From contig NZ_CP107030.1 of the NCBI RefSeq assembly GCF_027474825.1, positions 2,548,529-2,612,528 on the forward strand: a stretch of DNA of 64,000 nucleotides, read 5' to 3'. The DNA comes from Maribacter halichondriae (lineage in GTDB: Bacteria; Bacteroidota; Bacteroidia; Flavobacteriales; Flavobacteriaceae). This document shows, piece by piece, positions 15,487 to 24,964 of the stretch. Position numbers and translations under genes: made by a program. Each line of letters opens with the position of its first letter. Position 1 is the first letter of the stretch. The notes beneath the pieces are model-generated. The model saw only the letters and a program-made list of their open reading frames with translations. It was not told where the DNA came from and searched no databases.

Positions 15487-16644
15487 ATGCCGCTCTATCA
15501 TACCTTAGGAAAAATTCCCCAAAAACGTCATACACAATTTAGAAAAGAAGATGGAAGTCTTCATTACGAGCAATTGTTCGGCACCATTGGTTTTGATGGA
15601 ATGTCATCTTTGATGTACCACCTGCATAGACCGACACAAGTTAAAGAGGTAGATAAGACTTTGGATGTTTCGCTCCGGGCGGCAGTTGAACATAATATAA
15701 AATCCAGATTATTAAAAGGATTTGAAATCAGACCCGAAGACGATTATTTGAATAGCAGAAAAACAGTGCTTTTCAATTCGGATGTACATGTAGGCCTAGC
15801 TGCTCCAAAAAAATCAATGACCGACTATTTTTATAAAAATACGGATGCAGATGAACTGCTGTTCGTGCACAAAGGAACGGGTACGTTAAAAACGATGTTG
15901 GGCGAAATTTCGTTTGAATATGGAGATTACCTACTGATTCCCCGTGGAATGATCTATCAAATTGAATTCGATACCCAAGACAATCGATTGTTGGTAACTG
16001 AATCATATCATCCGATTTACACTCCCAAAAGATATCGCAACTGGTTCGGGCAGCATTTAGAGCATTCCCCTTTTTGTGAACGTGATTTTAAATTGCCGCA
16101 AAACCTTCAGACCCATGATGAAAAAGGTGAGTTTTTGATTAAGGTCAAGAAACAAAGTCAATTGCACCATATGATTTATGCCACGCATCCTTTCGATATT
16201 GTTGGTTGGGACGGATACAATTTCCCCTACGGATTCTCCATCAATAATTTTGAGCCTATAACGGGGCGTGTGCATCAACCGCCACCGGTACACCAGACGT
16301 TTGAAACCAGCGCTTTTGTGGTCTGTTCATTTGTCCCTCGATTATACGACTATCATCCCGAGGCCATACCCGCACCGTACAATCATTCCAACATCGATTC
16401 TGATGAAGTGTTGTACTATGTAGATGGGGATTTTATGAGTCGTAAGAATATTGATAAGGGATACATTTCGTTGCACCCTGCGGGAATTCCCCATGGGCCG
16501 CATCCTGGAACGTATGAAGCGAGTATCGGAAAGACCAAAACCGAAGAACTGGCCGTGATGATCGATACGTTCAAACCATTAAAATTGACCCAGGTCGCTA
16601 TTGATATTGATGATGGTAAGTACTATCGGAGTTGGTTGGAGTAA
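15487..16644 (+). CDS. hmgA: Homogentisate 1,2-dioxygenase
   Basis: This 385-residue enzyme opens the ring of homogentisate to maleylacetoacetate in tyrosine and phenylalanine breakdown. I chose the ATG at 15487 (MPLYHTLGKIPQKRHTQF) because the upstream extension to 15394 is hydrophobic and atypical. Family features are QLFGTIGFDGMSSLMYHLHRP near the start, the mid-protein cupin segment, and the iron-ligand region HSNIDSDEVLYYVDGDF with LHPAGIPHGPHPGTYEAS near residues 310-350. It ends 4 bases before the convergent hutG. Neighbouring hut genes suggest a general amino-acid catabolic region. The rest of the tyrosine pathway is not in the window. Confidence 0.85.
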   Translation: MPLYHTLGKIPQKRHTQFRKEDGSLHYEQLFGTIGFDGMSSLMYHLHRPTQVKEVDKTLDVSLRAAVEHNIKSRLLKGFEIRPEDDYLNSRKTVLFNSDVHVGLAAPKKSMTDYFYKNTDADELLFVHKGTGTLKTMLGEISFEYGDYLLIPRGMIYQIEFDTQDNRLLVTESYHPIYTPKRYRNWFGQHLEHSPFCERDFKLPQNLQTHDEKGEFLIKVKKQSQLHHMIYATHPFDIVGWDGYNFPYGFSINNFEPITGRVHQPPPVHQTFETSAFVVCSFVPRLYDYHPEAIPAPYNHSNIDSDEVLYYVDGDFMSRKNIDKGYISLHPAGIPHGPHPGTYEASIGKTKTEELAVMIDTFKPLKLTQVAIDIDDGKYYRSWLE

Positions 16645-16648
16645 GTAG

Positions 16649-17605
16649 TTAAACTCTGTGGGCGACAAAATGCACCAACGAAGCCGCCAATTTGGCCGTT
16701 TGTGTATCGCTATCATATTTCGGATTCATCTCGGCAATATCCAAGGAAACCATTTTCCCTGAGTTGATTATTAGCTCCAATGATTCTACCACGACAGTAG
16801 GCGAAAAACCCATTGGCGATGGAGCACTTACACCTGAAGCGTAGGCTGATGAAAATCCGTCGAGGTCGATGGTCACATATAGGTGGTCTACTTGCCCGAT
16901 AAAATCCAAAAGTTTATGTACAATGGTCTGGGCGTTCGCCATATGGAAGTTTTTCGCCTCAATATAATCTACACCCAAAACCTCTGCGGTTTCAAAGAGT
17001 CCGCAGTCGTTCGCATCCTGTCGGATACCCAGACAGAGGTAGTTAAAAGGTAGGCCTTCTTGTTTACAATCTTGTGAAATTTGATAAAAGGGTGTTCCGG
17101 AATTGTTTCCCTTTAGATTGTCTCGCAGATCAAAATGCGCATCGAAATTGATGATACCAATGGATTTCTTAGGCCCCAGATGTTTTTTGATTCCGTTAAA
17201 ATGTCCGTAGGCGATATCATGTCCTCCACCCAAAAGTATCGGAAAGGCGTTAGTAGCCAAAAGTTCACCTACTTTATTGGACAGGTAGTCTTGGCTGGCT
17301 TCCATATTTCCGTCCGTACACTGAACGGAGCCTAGATCAAAGAGTTGTGTGCCATCATCTAGATGGTTGGCCATTTTTCCCAACTGTTCACGAATGGCAT
17401 CGGGTCCATGGATCGCACCGATTCGCCCTTGGTTTCTTCTGACCCCTTCATCGCATGCATACCCAAGTATGGCAAAAATTTTGTTCGATGAATTATGAAC
17501 CAAACCATCAAAACCAATACATTCCACTTTTTCGTGAAGGTACCTTTTCTGGCCGGAAATTCTTCCGGCATAACGGTCAGGATTTGTTGTTTTATAGATC
17601 GGCAT
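16649..17605 (-). CDS. hutG: Formimidoylglutamase (arginase family)
   Basis: This 318-residue binuclear manganese enzyme converts N-formimino-L-glutamate to glutamate and formamide, the last step of histidine degradation here. Metal-binding motifs are GGGHDIAYG, INFDAHFDLRD and TIDLDGFSSAYASG, in the arginase/ureohydrolase order. Context decides the substrate: it overlaps hutU by one base and follows hutH-hutI-hutU. Length is normal. Agmatinase or arginase activity is the alternative but is unlikely in this operon. Confidence 0.9.
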   Translation of the reverse strand: MPIYKTTNPDRYAGRISGQKRYLHEKVECIGFDGLVHNSSNKIFAILGYACDEGVRRNQGRIGAIHGPDAIREQLGKMANHLDDGTQLFDLGSVQCTDGNMEASQDYLSNKVGELLATNAFPILLGGGHDIAYGHFNGIKKHLGPKKSIGIINFDAHFDLRDNLKGNNSGTPFYQISQDCKQEGLPFNYLCLGIRQDANDCGLFETAEVLGVDYIEAKNFHMANAQTIVHKLLDFIGQVDHLYVTIDLDGFSSAYASGVSAPSPMGFSPTVVVESLELIINSGKMVSLDIAEMNPKYDSDTQTAKLAASLVHFVAHRV

Positions 17606-19611
17606 TATTGGTCGAATAGATTTTCAAGCAGTTCATCCTCCACTAAATTAGGTAAAGTAACTTTTAATTCAGGAGTTCGTTCCATTTCTCTTTTGATGGC
17701 GAACAGGGCTTCTTCGTTTCGTGCCCAACTTCTTCTAGAGATACCGTTGTTCACATCGTAGAATAACATGCTTTTTAGTCTTTTGGAAGCTTCTTCCGAG
17801 CCATCGAGTACCATTCCGAATCCGCCATTGATGACCTCGCCCCAACCGACTCCGCCACCATTATGAATGGAGACCCAAGTCGCCCCCCGGAAGCTATCGC
17901 CGATGACATTGTGAATGGCCATATCGGCAGTAAATTTACTGCCATCGTAAATGTTACTAGTTTCCCGGAAGGGAGAATCGGTTCCACTTACATCATGATG
18001 ATCACGACCTAAAACCACAGGAGCTGAAATCTCACCAGATTTAATGGCCTGATTAAAAGCTTCGGCAATTTTGGACCGTCCTTCGGCATCGGCATACAAA
18101 ATACGGGCTTGTGATCCCACAACTAATTTGTTTTGTTCCGCTTCTGAAATCCATTTGATGTTGTCTTGCATTTGCTGCTGGATTTCTTCCGGAGCCTCTT
18201 CTTTGATTTGTTTCATGACCCTCAAAGCAATCGTATCCGTTTTCTGTAAATCTTTAGGATTACCTGAAGTACATACCCATCGGAAAGGACCGAATCCGTA
18301 ATCAAAACACATGGGTCCCAAAATATCCTGTACATAGGATGGGTATCTGAAATCAATCTGGTTTTCCGCCATCACTTCGGCTCCGGCGCGGGAGGCTTCC
18401 AAGAGAAATGCATTTCCGTAGTCAAAGAAATAAGTGCCCTTGGCGGTATGTTTGTTGATGGAAGCCGCATGTCTTCGCAATGATTCCTGAACTTTTGCCT
18501 TGAATTTTTCAGGATTCTCGCTCATCATTTTATTCGATTCCTCAAAAGCCAGTCCAACAGGGTAATATCCACCTGCCCAAGGATTGTGCAAGGAGGTCTG
18601 ATCAGATCCTAAGTGAATGAATATATTTTCCGTATCGAAGCGCTCCCAAACATCAACCACGTTGCCAATAAATGCGAGGGAAACAACTTCTTTTTTTTCT
18701 TTTGCTTTTTTTGTTCGGGCGACCAAATCGTTCATATCATCAATAAGCTCGTCAACCCAGCCTTGTACATATCTTTTTTTCGCTGCTGCCGGATTCACTT
18801 CCACACAAATCGTAATGCATCCGGCAATGTTTCCGGCCTTCGGCTGTGCGCCGCTCATACCGCCCAAGCCTGCGGTAAGGAATATTTTTCCCGCTGGGGA
18901 TTCCTCCTTTTTCAAAACTTTCCTAAAAGCGTTCATAACAGTTATCGCAGTGCCGTGAACGATTCCCTGTGGGCCGATATACATATAGGAACCCGCGGTC
19001 ATTTGTCCATATTGGGTCACGCCCAAAGCATTGTACTTTTCCCAATGGTCAGGCTGGGAATAATTGGGGATCATCATGCCATTGGTAACGACAACCCTGG
19101 GAGCTTCCTTGGAAGAGGGAAACAAGCCCATCGGATGTCCCGAATAGATATGTAGCGTCTGTTCTTCGGTCATCGTGGCGAGATACTGCATGGTCAAAAG
19201 GTATTGCGCCCAGTTTTGAAAAACCGCACCATTACCACCATACGTAATCAACTCCTCAGGATGCTGTGCAACTGCTGGATCCAAATTGTTCTGGATCATC
19301 AACATGATGGCCGCTGTCTGCGATGTCTTTGCCGGATATTCCGAAATGGGCCGCGCATACATTTTATAGTCCGGCTTAAAGCGGTACATGTAGATACGTC
19401 CGTATTTTTTTAGTTCCTCGGCGAATTCTTTGGAAAGCGCTAAATGCCATTCTTTTGGAAAATAGCGCAGTGCATTGCGGATCGCCAATTTCTTTTCTTC
19501 CAAGGAAAGAATTTCCTTTCGTTTTGGGGCATGGTTCGCATTGGGATTATATTCCCTTTTTGGAGGAATTTCTGTATGAATGCCTTGGCGTATTTGTTCT
19601 TTGAAGGTCAT
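17605..19611 (-). CDS. hutU: Urocanate hydratase (long form)
   Basis: This 668-residue NAD-dependent enzyme hydrates urocanate to imidazolonepropionate. Recognisable urocanase blocks are YGGNGAVFQNWAQYLL, YSGHPMGLFPSS, GMSGAQPKAGNIAGC, GSDQTSLHNPWAGGYYP, FDYGFGPFRWVCTSG (with the active-site cysteine segment) and the C-terminal SIHNGGGVGWGEVINGG. It is about 110 residues longer than the common 550-560 residue enzyme, matching the longer type seen in Bacteroidota. It shares one base with hutG and follows hutI by 8 bases. Confidence 0.95.
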   Translation of the reverse strand: MTFKEQIRQGIHTEIPPKREYNPNANHAPKRKEILSLEEKKLAIRNALRYFPKEWHLALSKEFAEELKKYGRIYMYRFKPDYKMYARPISEYPAKTSQTAAIMLMIQNNLDPAVAQHPEELITYGGNGAVFQNWAQYLLTMQYLATMTEEQTLHIYSGHPMGLFPSSKEAPRVVVTNGMMIPNYSQPDHWEKYNALGVTQYGQMTAGSYMYIGPQGIVHGTAITVMNAFRKVLKKEESPAGKIFLTAGLGGMSGAQPKAGNIAGCITICVEVNPAAAKKRYVQGWVDELIDDMNDLVARTKKAKEKKEVVSLAFIGNVVDVWERFDTENIFIHLGSDQTSLHNPWAGGYYPVGLAFEESNKMMSENPEKFKAKVQESLRRHAASINKHTAKGTYFFDYGNAFLLEASRAGAEVMAENQIDFRYPSYVQDILGPMCFDYGFGPFRWVCTSGNPKDLQKTDTIALRVMKQIKEEAPEEIQQQMQDNIKWISEAEQNKLVVGSQARILYADAEGRSKIAEAFNQAIKSGEISAPVVLGRDHHDVSGTDSPFRETSNIYDGSKFTADMAIHNVIGDSFRGATWVSIHNGGGVGWGEVINGGFGMVLDGSEEASKRLKSMLFYDVNNGISRRSWARNEEALFAIKREMERTPELKVTLPNLVEDELLENLFDQ

Positions 19612-19619
19612 ATTGCCAA

Positions 19620-20855
19620 CTAATGTTTATTATACACCAATTCCCCATTTTTAAAAACCATACAAGGTTTCAGGTTGCCTTGGTTGTATAAAATTTCGTT
19701 GTAATTGCTGGTATGGAAAATGCTGAGGTCGGCAAGCATACCTTTCGTTAATTTGCCGCGGTCTTCCAATCGAAGTGCTGCCGCAGCGCGGAAAGTGATT
19801 CCTGCTAAAACCTCGCTGTTCGACAATTTTTCAAAGGCACCTAAAATCGCGGCCTGTGTCAAAAGGTCGCCCATAGGCGCTGAACCAGGATTGTGGTCAC
19901 TGGCAATCGATAATACTCCGCCGGCATCGAGAATTTTTCGAGCAGGAGTAAAATTGCATCCCAATCCCAATGAAGCACCGGGCAGGGCGGTGGCGATGGT
20001 GTTGCTCTTGGCCAACAGCTCGATTTCGGTTTGGGTACTGGCCTCTAAATGGTCCGCACTTACCGCCTCGAATTCGACTGCCACTTTACTTCCCCCAGTG
20101 GAAAACTGATCCGCATGTACGGTAATATCAAATCCCATTGTTTTTGCTTCTTGAAAATAGGGGGCTATTTGTTCCGCGGAAAAAGCACTTTCTTCAATAA
20201 AGGCGTCGACACGAGTGGTCAGTCCTTCTTCTTTTAAAATTGGAAAAAGGTTTGTGCCGATTTCTTCCAAATATTCGGATGCACTTCCCACAAAATCCTT
20301 GGGAAGCATGTGCGCTGCCAAACAGGTTGAAATCAAATCAGCCGAGGAAGCTGTATCCGCTTTTTTAATGGCGCGAAGCATTTTCAATTCTTCGTCTACC
20401 GAAAGTCCATAGCCACTTTTGACCTCGATAGTGGTCGTTCCATTTTTCAAATGTCGGTTGGCGAGTTTGACCGTATGCTTTGTCAAAGTTTCTTGGGACG
20501 CTTTTCGGGTCTGGGTTACGGTATCCCAAATACCACCGCCTGCTTTGGCAATTTCCAGATAGGTTTTACCTGCGTTTCGCATCGCGTAGTCGTTGGCGCG
20601 CGAACCGCCGAAACAGATATGGGTATGTGAATCGATAAACCCTGGAAGACAAGTGTGATTACCTTCCAATGTATGAATTTCGGCTTCCGGGTGACTATAC
20701 TTTAGTTCATCAAACCCTCCAACGGAAATGATTTTTCCTTCGGAAATTAAAAGTCCGGCATCCTCCAAAACGGTCAATTCGTCGTCTGAAATTGCTCCCT
20801 TTAGCGATAACCCCGTCATGGGGAGCAATTGTTTGAATGGGCCTATTAATAACAT
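19620..20855 (-). CDS. hutI: Imidazolonepropionase
   Basis: This 411-residue metal-dependent amidohydrolase opens 4-imidazolone-5-propionate to N-formimino-L-glutamate. The first metal site is in GFIDSHTHICFGGSRANDY; the substrate loop AKAGGGIWDTV, VKSGYGL, the His in ITVHADQFS and the C-terminal Asp region ALPGASLGLG ... ASDHNPGSAP follow the HutI order. It lies between hutH (142-base gap) and hutU (8-base gap) in the hut operon. Confidence 0.94.
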   Translation of the reverse strand: MLLIGPFKQLLPMTGLSLKGAISDDELTVLEDAGLLISEGKIISVGGFDELKYSHPEAEIHTLEGNHTCLPGFIDSHTHICFGGSRANDYAMRNAGKTYLEIAKAGGGIWDTVTQTRKASQETLTKHTVKLANRHLKNGTTTIEVKSGYGLSVDEELKMLRAIKKADTASSADLISTCLAAHMLPKDFVGSASEYLEEIGTNLFPILKEEGLTTRVDAFIEESAFSAEQIAPYFQEAKTMGFDITVHADQFSTGGSKVAVEFEAVSADHLEASTQTEIELLAKSNTIATALPGASLGLGCNFTPARKILDAGGVLSIASDHNPGSAPMGDLLTQAAILGAFEKLSNSEVLAGITFRAAAALRLEDRGKLTKGMLADLSIFHTSNYNEILYNQGNLKPCMVFKNGELVYNKH

Positions 20856-20867
20856 ATTTTATTTTTC

Positions 20868-20887
20868 ATTCCCGTGAGGACGGGAAT
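20868..20887. repeat. Short palindromic repeat between hutI and hutH
   Basis: attcccgtgaggacgggaat is a 20-base inverted repeat with a short loop, of the cattcccg...cgggaat type also seen in fragments elsewhere in the window. The rest of the 142-base gap shows nothing else recognisable. Confidence 0.5.
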
Positions 20888-20997
20888 ATGTTTAATGTTT
20901 GTTTACTTTTTTTATGGCTTACGCTAAACGCCCCTAAAGTCGTGTAATCTTCGTCTTATCTCCTTGTCGGTTGCAAGAAGAGGACAATTTTGGCTTC

Positions 20998-22577
20998 CTA
21001 ATACGTATCGAACTCTTTTGTATAGGGTACCTGAAATTTCAATTTTTTATTCTTTTTGACCCGTTCGATGACCTTGATAATCGTTTGATTCCGAACCATT
21101 TCGATTCCCTTCTCGATATCATCTGCAAAAACGCGGTCTTTTTTAGCGAAGGCAACTTTTTTACGGACTTCTTTATGGATTTCATCCAAAAATATTCCCG
21201 ATTTCAGGGGCCTCCTGAACTCGAAAGCTTGCGCGGCGGTCAATAGTTCGATGGCGAGGATTTTCTCAACATTACCGATGACCTGCAATGCTTTTCTTCC
21301 ACCAATAGAACCCATGCTCACATGATCTTCCTGTCCGAGGGAAGTGGGAATACTATCCGCACTCGACGGAAAACATAGCCCTTTATTCTCGCTTGCCAAA
21401 GCGGCCGTGGTGTATTGTAGTATCATATATCCGGAATTGATGCCCGTATCCTCCATCAATAGTTTTGGTACACCTGGACTGTTACCTTCCAAGGCCAAAT
21501 AAATTCTGCGATCCGAAATATTTCCGACCTCTGAGGCAGCGATACAGGCATAGTCCAAGGCCATGGCCAAGGGTTGCCCGTGGAAATTGCCACCACTGAT
21601 TGTCAGTTCTTCATCGATAATTACGGGATTGTCGGTAACCGAATTCAATTCGATTTCCAAAAGTTCCTTTAAATGGAGCCAAGCCGTACGACTCGCTCCA
21701 TGAACTTGTGGAATACACCGCAGCGAATAGGATCTTGCACCCTTTCGCAATTGATATGGTCTTCGAGAATTTCAGAACCTTTAAGCAATCTTTTGATTCG
21801 CTTGGCCACGTGCATATTTCCTTTGAAAGGACGGAGTGCGTGCAATTCATTATAAAATGGTTTGACCGAACCCTGTAATCCCTCGATCATCATCGAACCG
21901 ATAATATCGGCCTGTGCCAAACAACTTTGTAATTTTTCGACGACTTTAACCGCATGAGCGGCGATAAATTGGGTGCCGTTGATCAAGGCGAGCCCTTCCT
22001 TTGGGCCCAATTCCAAAGATTGCATTTTTGTCTTTTTAAAGAGGGTCGCTGTCGCAATAATTTTTCCTTGATAAAGTACTTTGCCCAATCCGATAAGGGG
22101 CAGAAACAAATGTGACAGCGGTGCTAGATCTCCGGATGCCCCTACCGAACCTTGGGATGGAACGACGGGAATCGCATCATTTTCAATATGCCAAATAATC
22201 CTTTCAAGCGTGGCTTCCGCAATCCCCGAATAGCCTTTTGCCAGCGCATGTACTTTCAGGATCATCATCAATTTGGCGATTTCAGAATCTATGGCCTCCC
22301 CGACCCCGACGCTGTGGCTTTGGAGAATATTGGTTTGGAGTATTTTAGTCTCCTCCTTTGATATTTTCGTGGTGCAGAGTGGTCCGAATCCCGTATTGAT
22401 ACCGTAAACGGGATGGCCTTTTTCCACAATATTTTGAACGATCTTCCAGCTCGACTTAATCCTTTTTCGAGTCGCGGCCGTCAACTTGGTCTTAGTCCGG
22501 CCGTCGGCAATGGCAATGGCAATACCGGCTGTCAATTTATCTTCTCCGAACGAAAAAATCTTGGGAATCGGGTTCAT
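20998..22577 (-). CDS. hutH: Histidine ammonia-lyase, interrupted by one frameshift
   Basis: This enzyme removes ammonia from histidine to give urocanate, the first step of the hut pathway. The N-terminal part (from ATG 22577, MNPIPKIFSFG) holds the MIO-forming Ala-Ser-Gly in GSVGASGDLAPL (147-149) and runs to INCERVQDP near 21730. The protein continues in another frame from YSLRCIPQVHGASRTAW to VPYTKEFDTY at 20998. Adding one base near 21728-21731 joins them into a full-length enzyme of about 525 residues with the expected QDPYSLRCIPQ block. A sequencing deletion is more likely than a real pseudogene, since the rest of the operon is intact. Confidence 0.88.
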
Positions 22578-22644
22578 TATAGTCTTCAAATTTAGATAGT
22601 TTAAAAGTATTGATTCCAGTTGAGAATAGCGAAAGGATTGTTTT

Positions 22645-22652
22645 TAACTTTG
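22645..22652 (+). promoter_or_regulatory. Bacteroidota-type -7 box of the nitroreductase gene
   Basis: taactttg matches TAnnTTTG and lies 20 bases before the ATG. A ttg at 22620-22622 could be the upstream element. It is within the 94-base divergent gap shared with hutH. Confidence 0.45.
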
Positions 22653-22671
22653 TCATTCAAGACTTAGAACT

Positions 22672-23222
22672 ATGATTTTTGATTTGATAAAGAAAAGACG
22701 TTCCGTTTTTCCGGCGCAGTATATAGACAAGCCGATTGCAAAATCTGATATCGAAAAGATATTGGAAGCGGCCAATTGGGCACCGACCCATAAGAAGACT
22801 GAACCATGGCGTTTTAAGGTTTTACAAGGCGAATCTCAAGATAAGTTAGGGTTGTTCCTCTCCTTAAAGTATATGGAGACCGAAGCGAAACCCAAGGAGT
22901 TCAAGGTAAAGAAGCTAATGGATAACCCAAAAGGGCAGGGGCCATCATTGCGATTTGCATGCAACGCGACCCTTTGGAAAGCCTGCCCGAATGGGAAGAA
23001 ATTGCCGCTACCGCTATGGCCGTTCAGAATATGTGGCTCTGTTGTACAGAAATGGGTATCGGGTGTTATTGGAGTTCTCCGGGATTGATAAAACACATGG
23101 ACGAATTCTTTGAAATGGCGCCCGGCGAAAAATGCTTGGGCTTTTTCTATATGGGTTATTATGAAGGGGATATCCCTGAAATGACCCGAGGACCGATTGA
23201 AGATAAGGTGGTTTGGGGGTAG
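22672..23222 (+). CDS. Nitroreductase family protein, interrupted by one frameshift
   Basis: This is an FMN-dependent oxidoreductase of the small nitroreductase fold (about 183 residues). The N-terminus has IKKRRSVFPAQYIDKPI and EAANWAPTHKKTEPWRF. The C-terminal half is in another frame (AIICMQRDPLESLPEWEEIA, AVQNMWLCCTEMGIGCYWSSP, then LGFFYMGYYEGDIPE). One missing base between 22929 and 22942, in the G-rich run ccaaaagggcagggg, explains the break. The substrate is unknown. It is divergent from hutH. Confidence 0.82.
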
Positions 23223-23252
23223 GCTTCGGTTTTTTGTTATTCCACCCATATT

Positions 23253-23280
23253 TGTCATTCCGAGTGCAGCGAGGAATTCC
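23253..23280. repeat. Short interspersed repeat (gtcattccgag type)
   Basis: tgtcattccgagtgcagcga followed by ggaattcc is a short imperfect inverted repeat related to the tgtcattgcgag and gtcacactgagtgcagtcgaag elements found at other intergenic sites in the window. Confidence 0.5.
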
Positions 23281-23301
23281 CTTTATCCGAATATCTAGGT
23301 T

Positions 23302-24318
23302 CTAATCCATTTGTATTGCTTTGGTGAGCTTCTCCACAAATTCCTTTTTGTTATCCATATACAACATCAGTACATGACATTGCTCTGTAAATCCGTATAT
23401 CTTTTCTATCGTTTGTGGGGTCTTGAAATATAATGCAATATTATGGTTGGTACTTTCTTTTGAGAGGCCGAGATTTCCAATTTTTATTTTTTCGGTATGT
23501 ATCTCTTGATTGCACAGTTTTACTTCGTCTATTTTATCCAATGGAATGGAAATATCGGCGATAAGGCCATTTTTTAAGATCAATTCAGTATTGGTAATTA
23601 TGGAAGGTCTCTGCATTAGGGCCTTACTATGTGCAACGATGAACAACGCCGTATAAAGGCTAGCAGCCGAAAAAATCCACGCGGCCAGTTCGCTCCATTT
23701 TATCAGAAGGATATGAAACGCATAGGTCTCCATAAAAACGACCATAAGTAAAGCCGCTACCAAAGCTATACTGGCATTATCCCTGTAGTTGGTGAATTCA
23801 TTTTGGCTATGGTTTCTCGTTTTCCATGAGAAAAGCGCATAGTATATCACGGTAATTTCCGTGGAAAAAAAGGCACCGAATTTAGATGTTCCGAAGAGTT
23901 CCTTGGCACTTAACTTACTAAGCTTATAAAAGTCGGTAGCTTTGCCTGAATTGGACTTAAAAACTTTTATGGCCTTGCGGACATTGAAAATAAAAAAGAT
24001 AAGTGCTATTAATTCAACCAATGGTAAGACATACGATTTAATGTAGCCCAAATGTACCTGTGCGTCTTCTGGAAGTAAATAAGAGGCGATAAGTATTCCA
24101 CCGATAAAAAAGGGAATTGCCTTTACTTTTGAAACTTTGCTTTTTCTGCTTAACAATAGAAAAAGCAGTGGGGCAGTAAATGTTAGATCATAGGTTATTG
24201 CCATAGCCAGTTCTGGATATTGTCGTAACAAAGGACTTATGGCAATGGCGATGGATGACAAGATTACCAATAAAGGCAATCCATAAGTAAACCATTGAAT
24301 TTTTGTTACATTGGTCAT
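23302..24318 (-). CDS. Hypothetical multi-pass membrane protein
   Basis: This 338-residue protein has about seven hydrophobic segments in the first 225 residues and a soluble C-terminal part of about 110 residues. That part (TNTELILKNGLIADISIPLDKIDEVKL) looks like a bacterial PH-type membrane-associated domain. No family is firmly recognised. It directly follows the DUF456 gene, with an 11-base gap after frame correction, so the two are probably co-transcribed. Confidence 0.65.
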   Translation of the reverse strand: MTNVTKIQWFTYGLPLLVILSSIAIAISPLLRQYPELAMAITYDLTFTAPLLFLLLSRKSKVSKVKAIPFFIGGILIASYLLPEDAQVHLGYIKSYVLPLVELIALIFFIFNVRKAIKVFKSNSGKATDFYKLSKLSAKELFGTSKFGAFFSTEITVIYYALFSWKTRNHSQNEFTNYRDNASIALVAALLMVVFMETYAFHILLIKWSELAAWIFSAASLYTALFIVAHSKALMQRPSIITNTELILKNGLIADISIPLDKIDEVKLCNQEIHTEKIKIGNLGLSKESTNHNIALYFKTPQTIEKIYGFTEQCHVLMLYMDNKKEFVEKLTKAIQMD

Positions 24319-24329
24319 GCCATCTATGT

Positions 24330-24838
24330 TTAATCAAAAAAGGAAACAAGGCATTTCGATATTCCCAAGCTGTTGTAATAAAAATGCCTAAGAAAATAAG
24401 GGAAACGATCAACTTCATAAAAGTACCGGTTAGAAACCCCAAGAACGATCCAAATGCCGCTTTTAAAGCCGTTTTTTGGTCGGCCTTGTTCATTAATTCG
24501 CCTACAAAGGCGCCAACGAAAGGGCCGATAATAATGCCACCGGGAATAGGAGCGATAATACCAATGATCAACCCGAGCGTCGCTCCGATCATACCCGCTC
24601 TAGTACCCCCGAATTTTTTAGTGCCCATTGCCGGAATGGCGTAATCGAGTCCGAAAACCACTAGGGCCACGGCCGCCGTAATTCCTAAAACCCACCAGTC
24701 ATCGGGAACGGCCTTTGTTAAATAAAGCAAGAGAAGCCCCAGCCAGCTTACTGGGGGGCCTGGCAGTACGGGAAGAAAACTACCCAAAATGCCCACGAGC
24801 ATGAGTATAAATCCGATAACCAAAAGTGCAATATCCAT
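24330..24838 (-). CDS. DUF456 family membrane protein (apparent frameshift at the C-terminus)
   Basis: This small inner-membrane protein has glycine-rich helices, typical of DUF456: VGILGSFLPVLPGPPVSWLGL at the start and GIIAPIPGGIIIGPFVGAFVGEL in the middle. As sequenced, the frame runs on to 24188 and overlaps the next gene by 131 bases with an unrelated, non-hydrophobic tail. Adding one base to the A6 run at 24336-24341 gives a natural end (ALFPFFD, stop at 24330), 11 bases before the next start codon. I give the corrected end. The function is unknown. Confidence 0.75.
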
Positions 24839-24890
24839 TCAAATAGTTTTCTGTTTGACGAAGATAATAAGGATTTGTTACAAATTATTC

Positions 24891-24958
24891 AACTAATAAA
24901 TTAGTTTAAACTAATTTATTAGTTATATTTGGGCTGTGGTTCAACTAATATCTTAGTT
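24891..24958. promoter_or_regulatory. Triple palindromic operator of BlaI/MecI type
   Basis: Three copies of the 16-bp palindrome aactaa-N4-ttagtt occur at 24891-24906, 24909-24924 and 24943-24958; the first two together make a perfect 34-base palindrome. A TAnnTTTG promoter box (tatatttg, 24924-24931) sits between copies two and three, and copy three ends 6 bases before the start codon at 24965. Binding would block transcription of the whole downstream group, which includes a BlaI repressor gene, so autoregulation is likely. Confidence 0.7.
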
Positions 24959-24964
24959 CAAATA

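Noticed and set aside
20998..22577. hutH as a true pseudogene and the hut pathway as inactive
   Set aside because: The other hut genes are intact, and the break is one missing base of the same kind as ten others in the window, so a sequencing error is the simpler reading.
24188..24330. Long C-terminal tail of the DUF456 protein overlapping the next gene
   Set aside because: The tail is unlike the family and disappears if one base is restored in the A6 run at 24336-24341.
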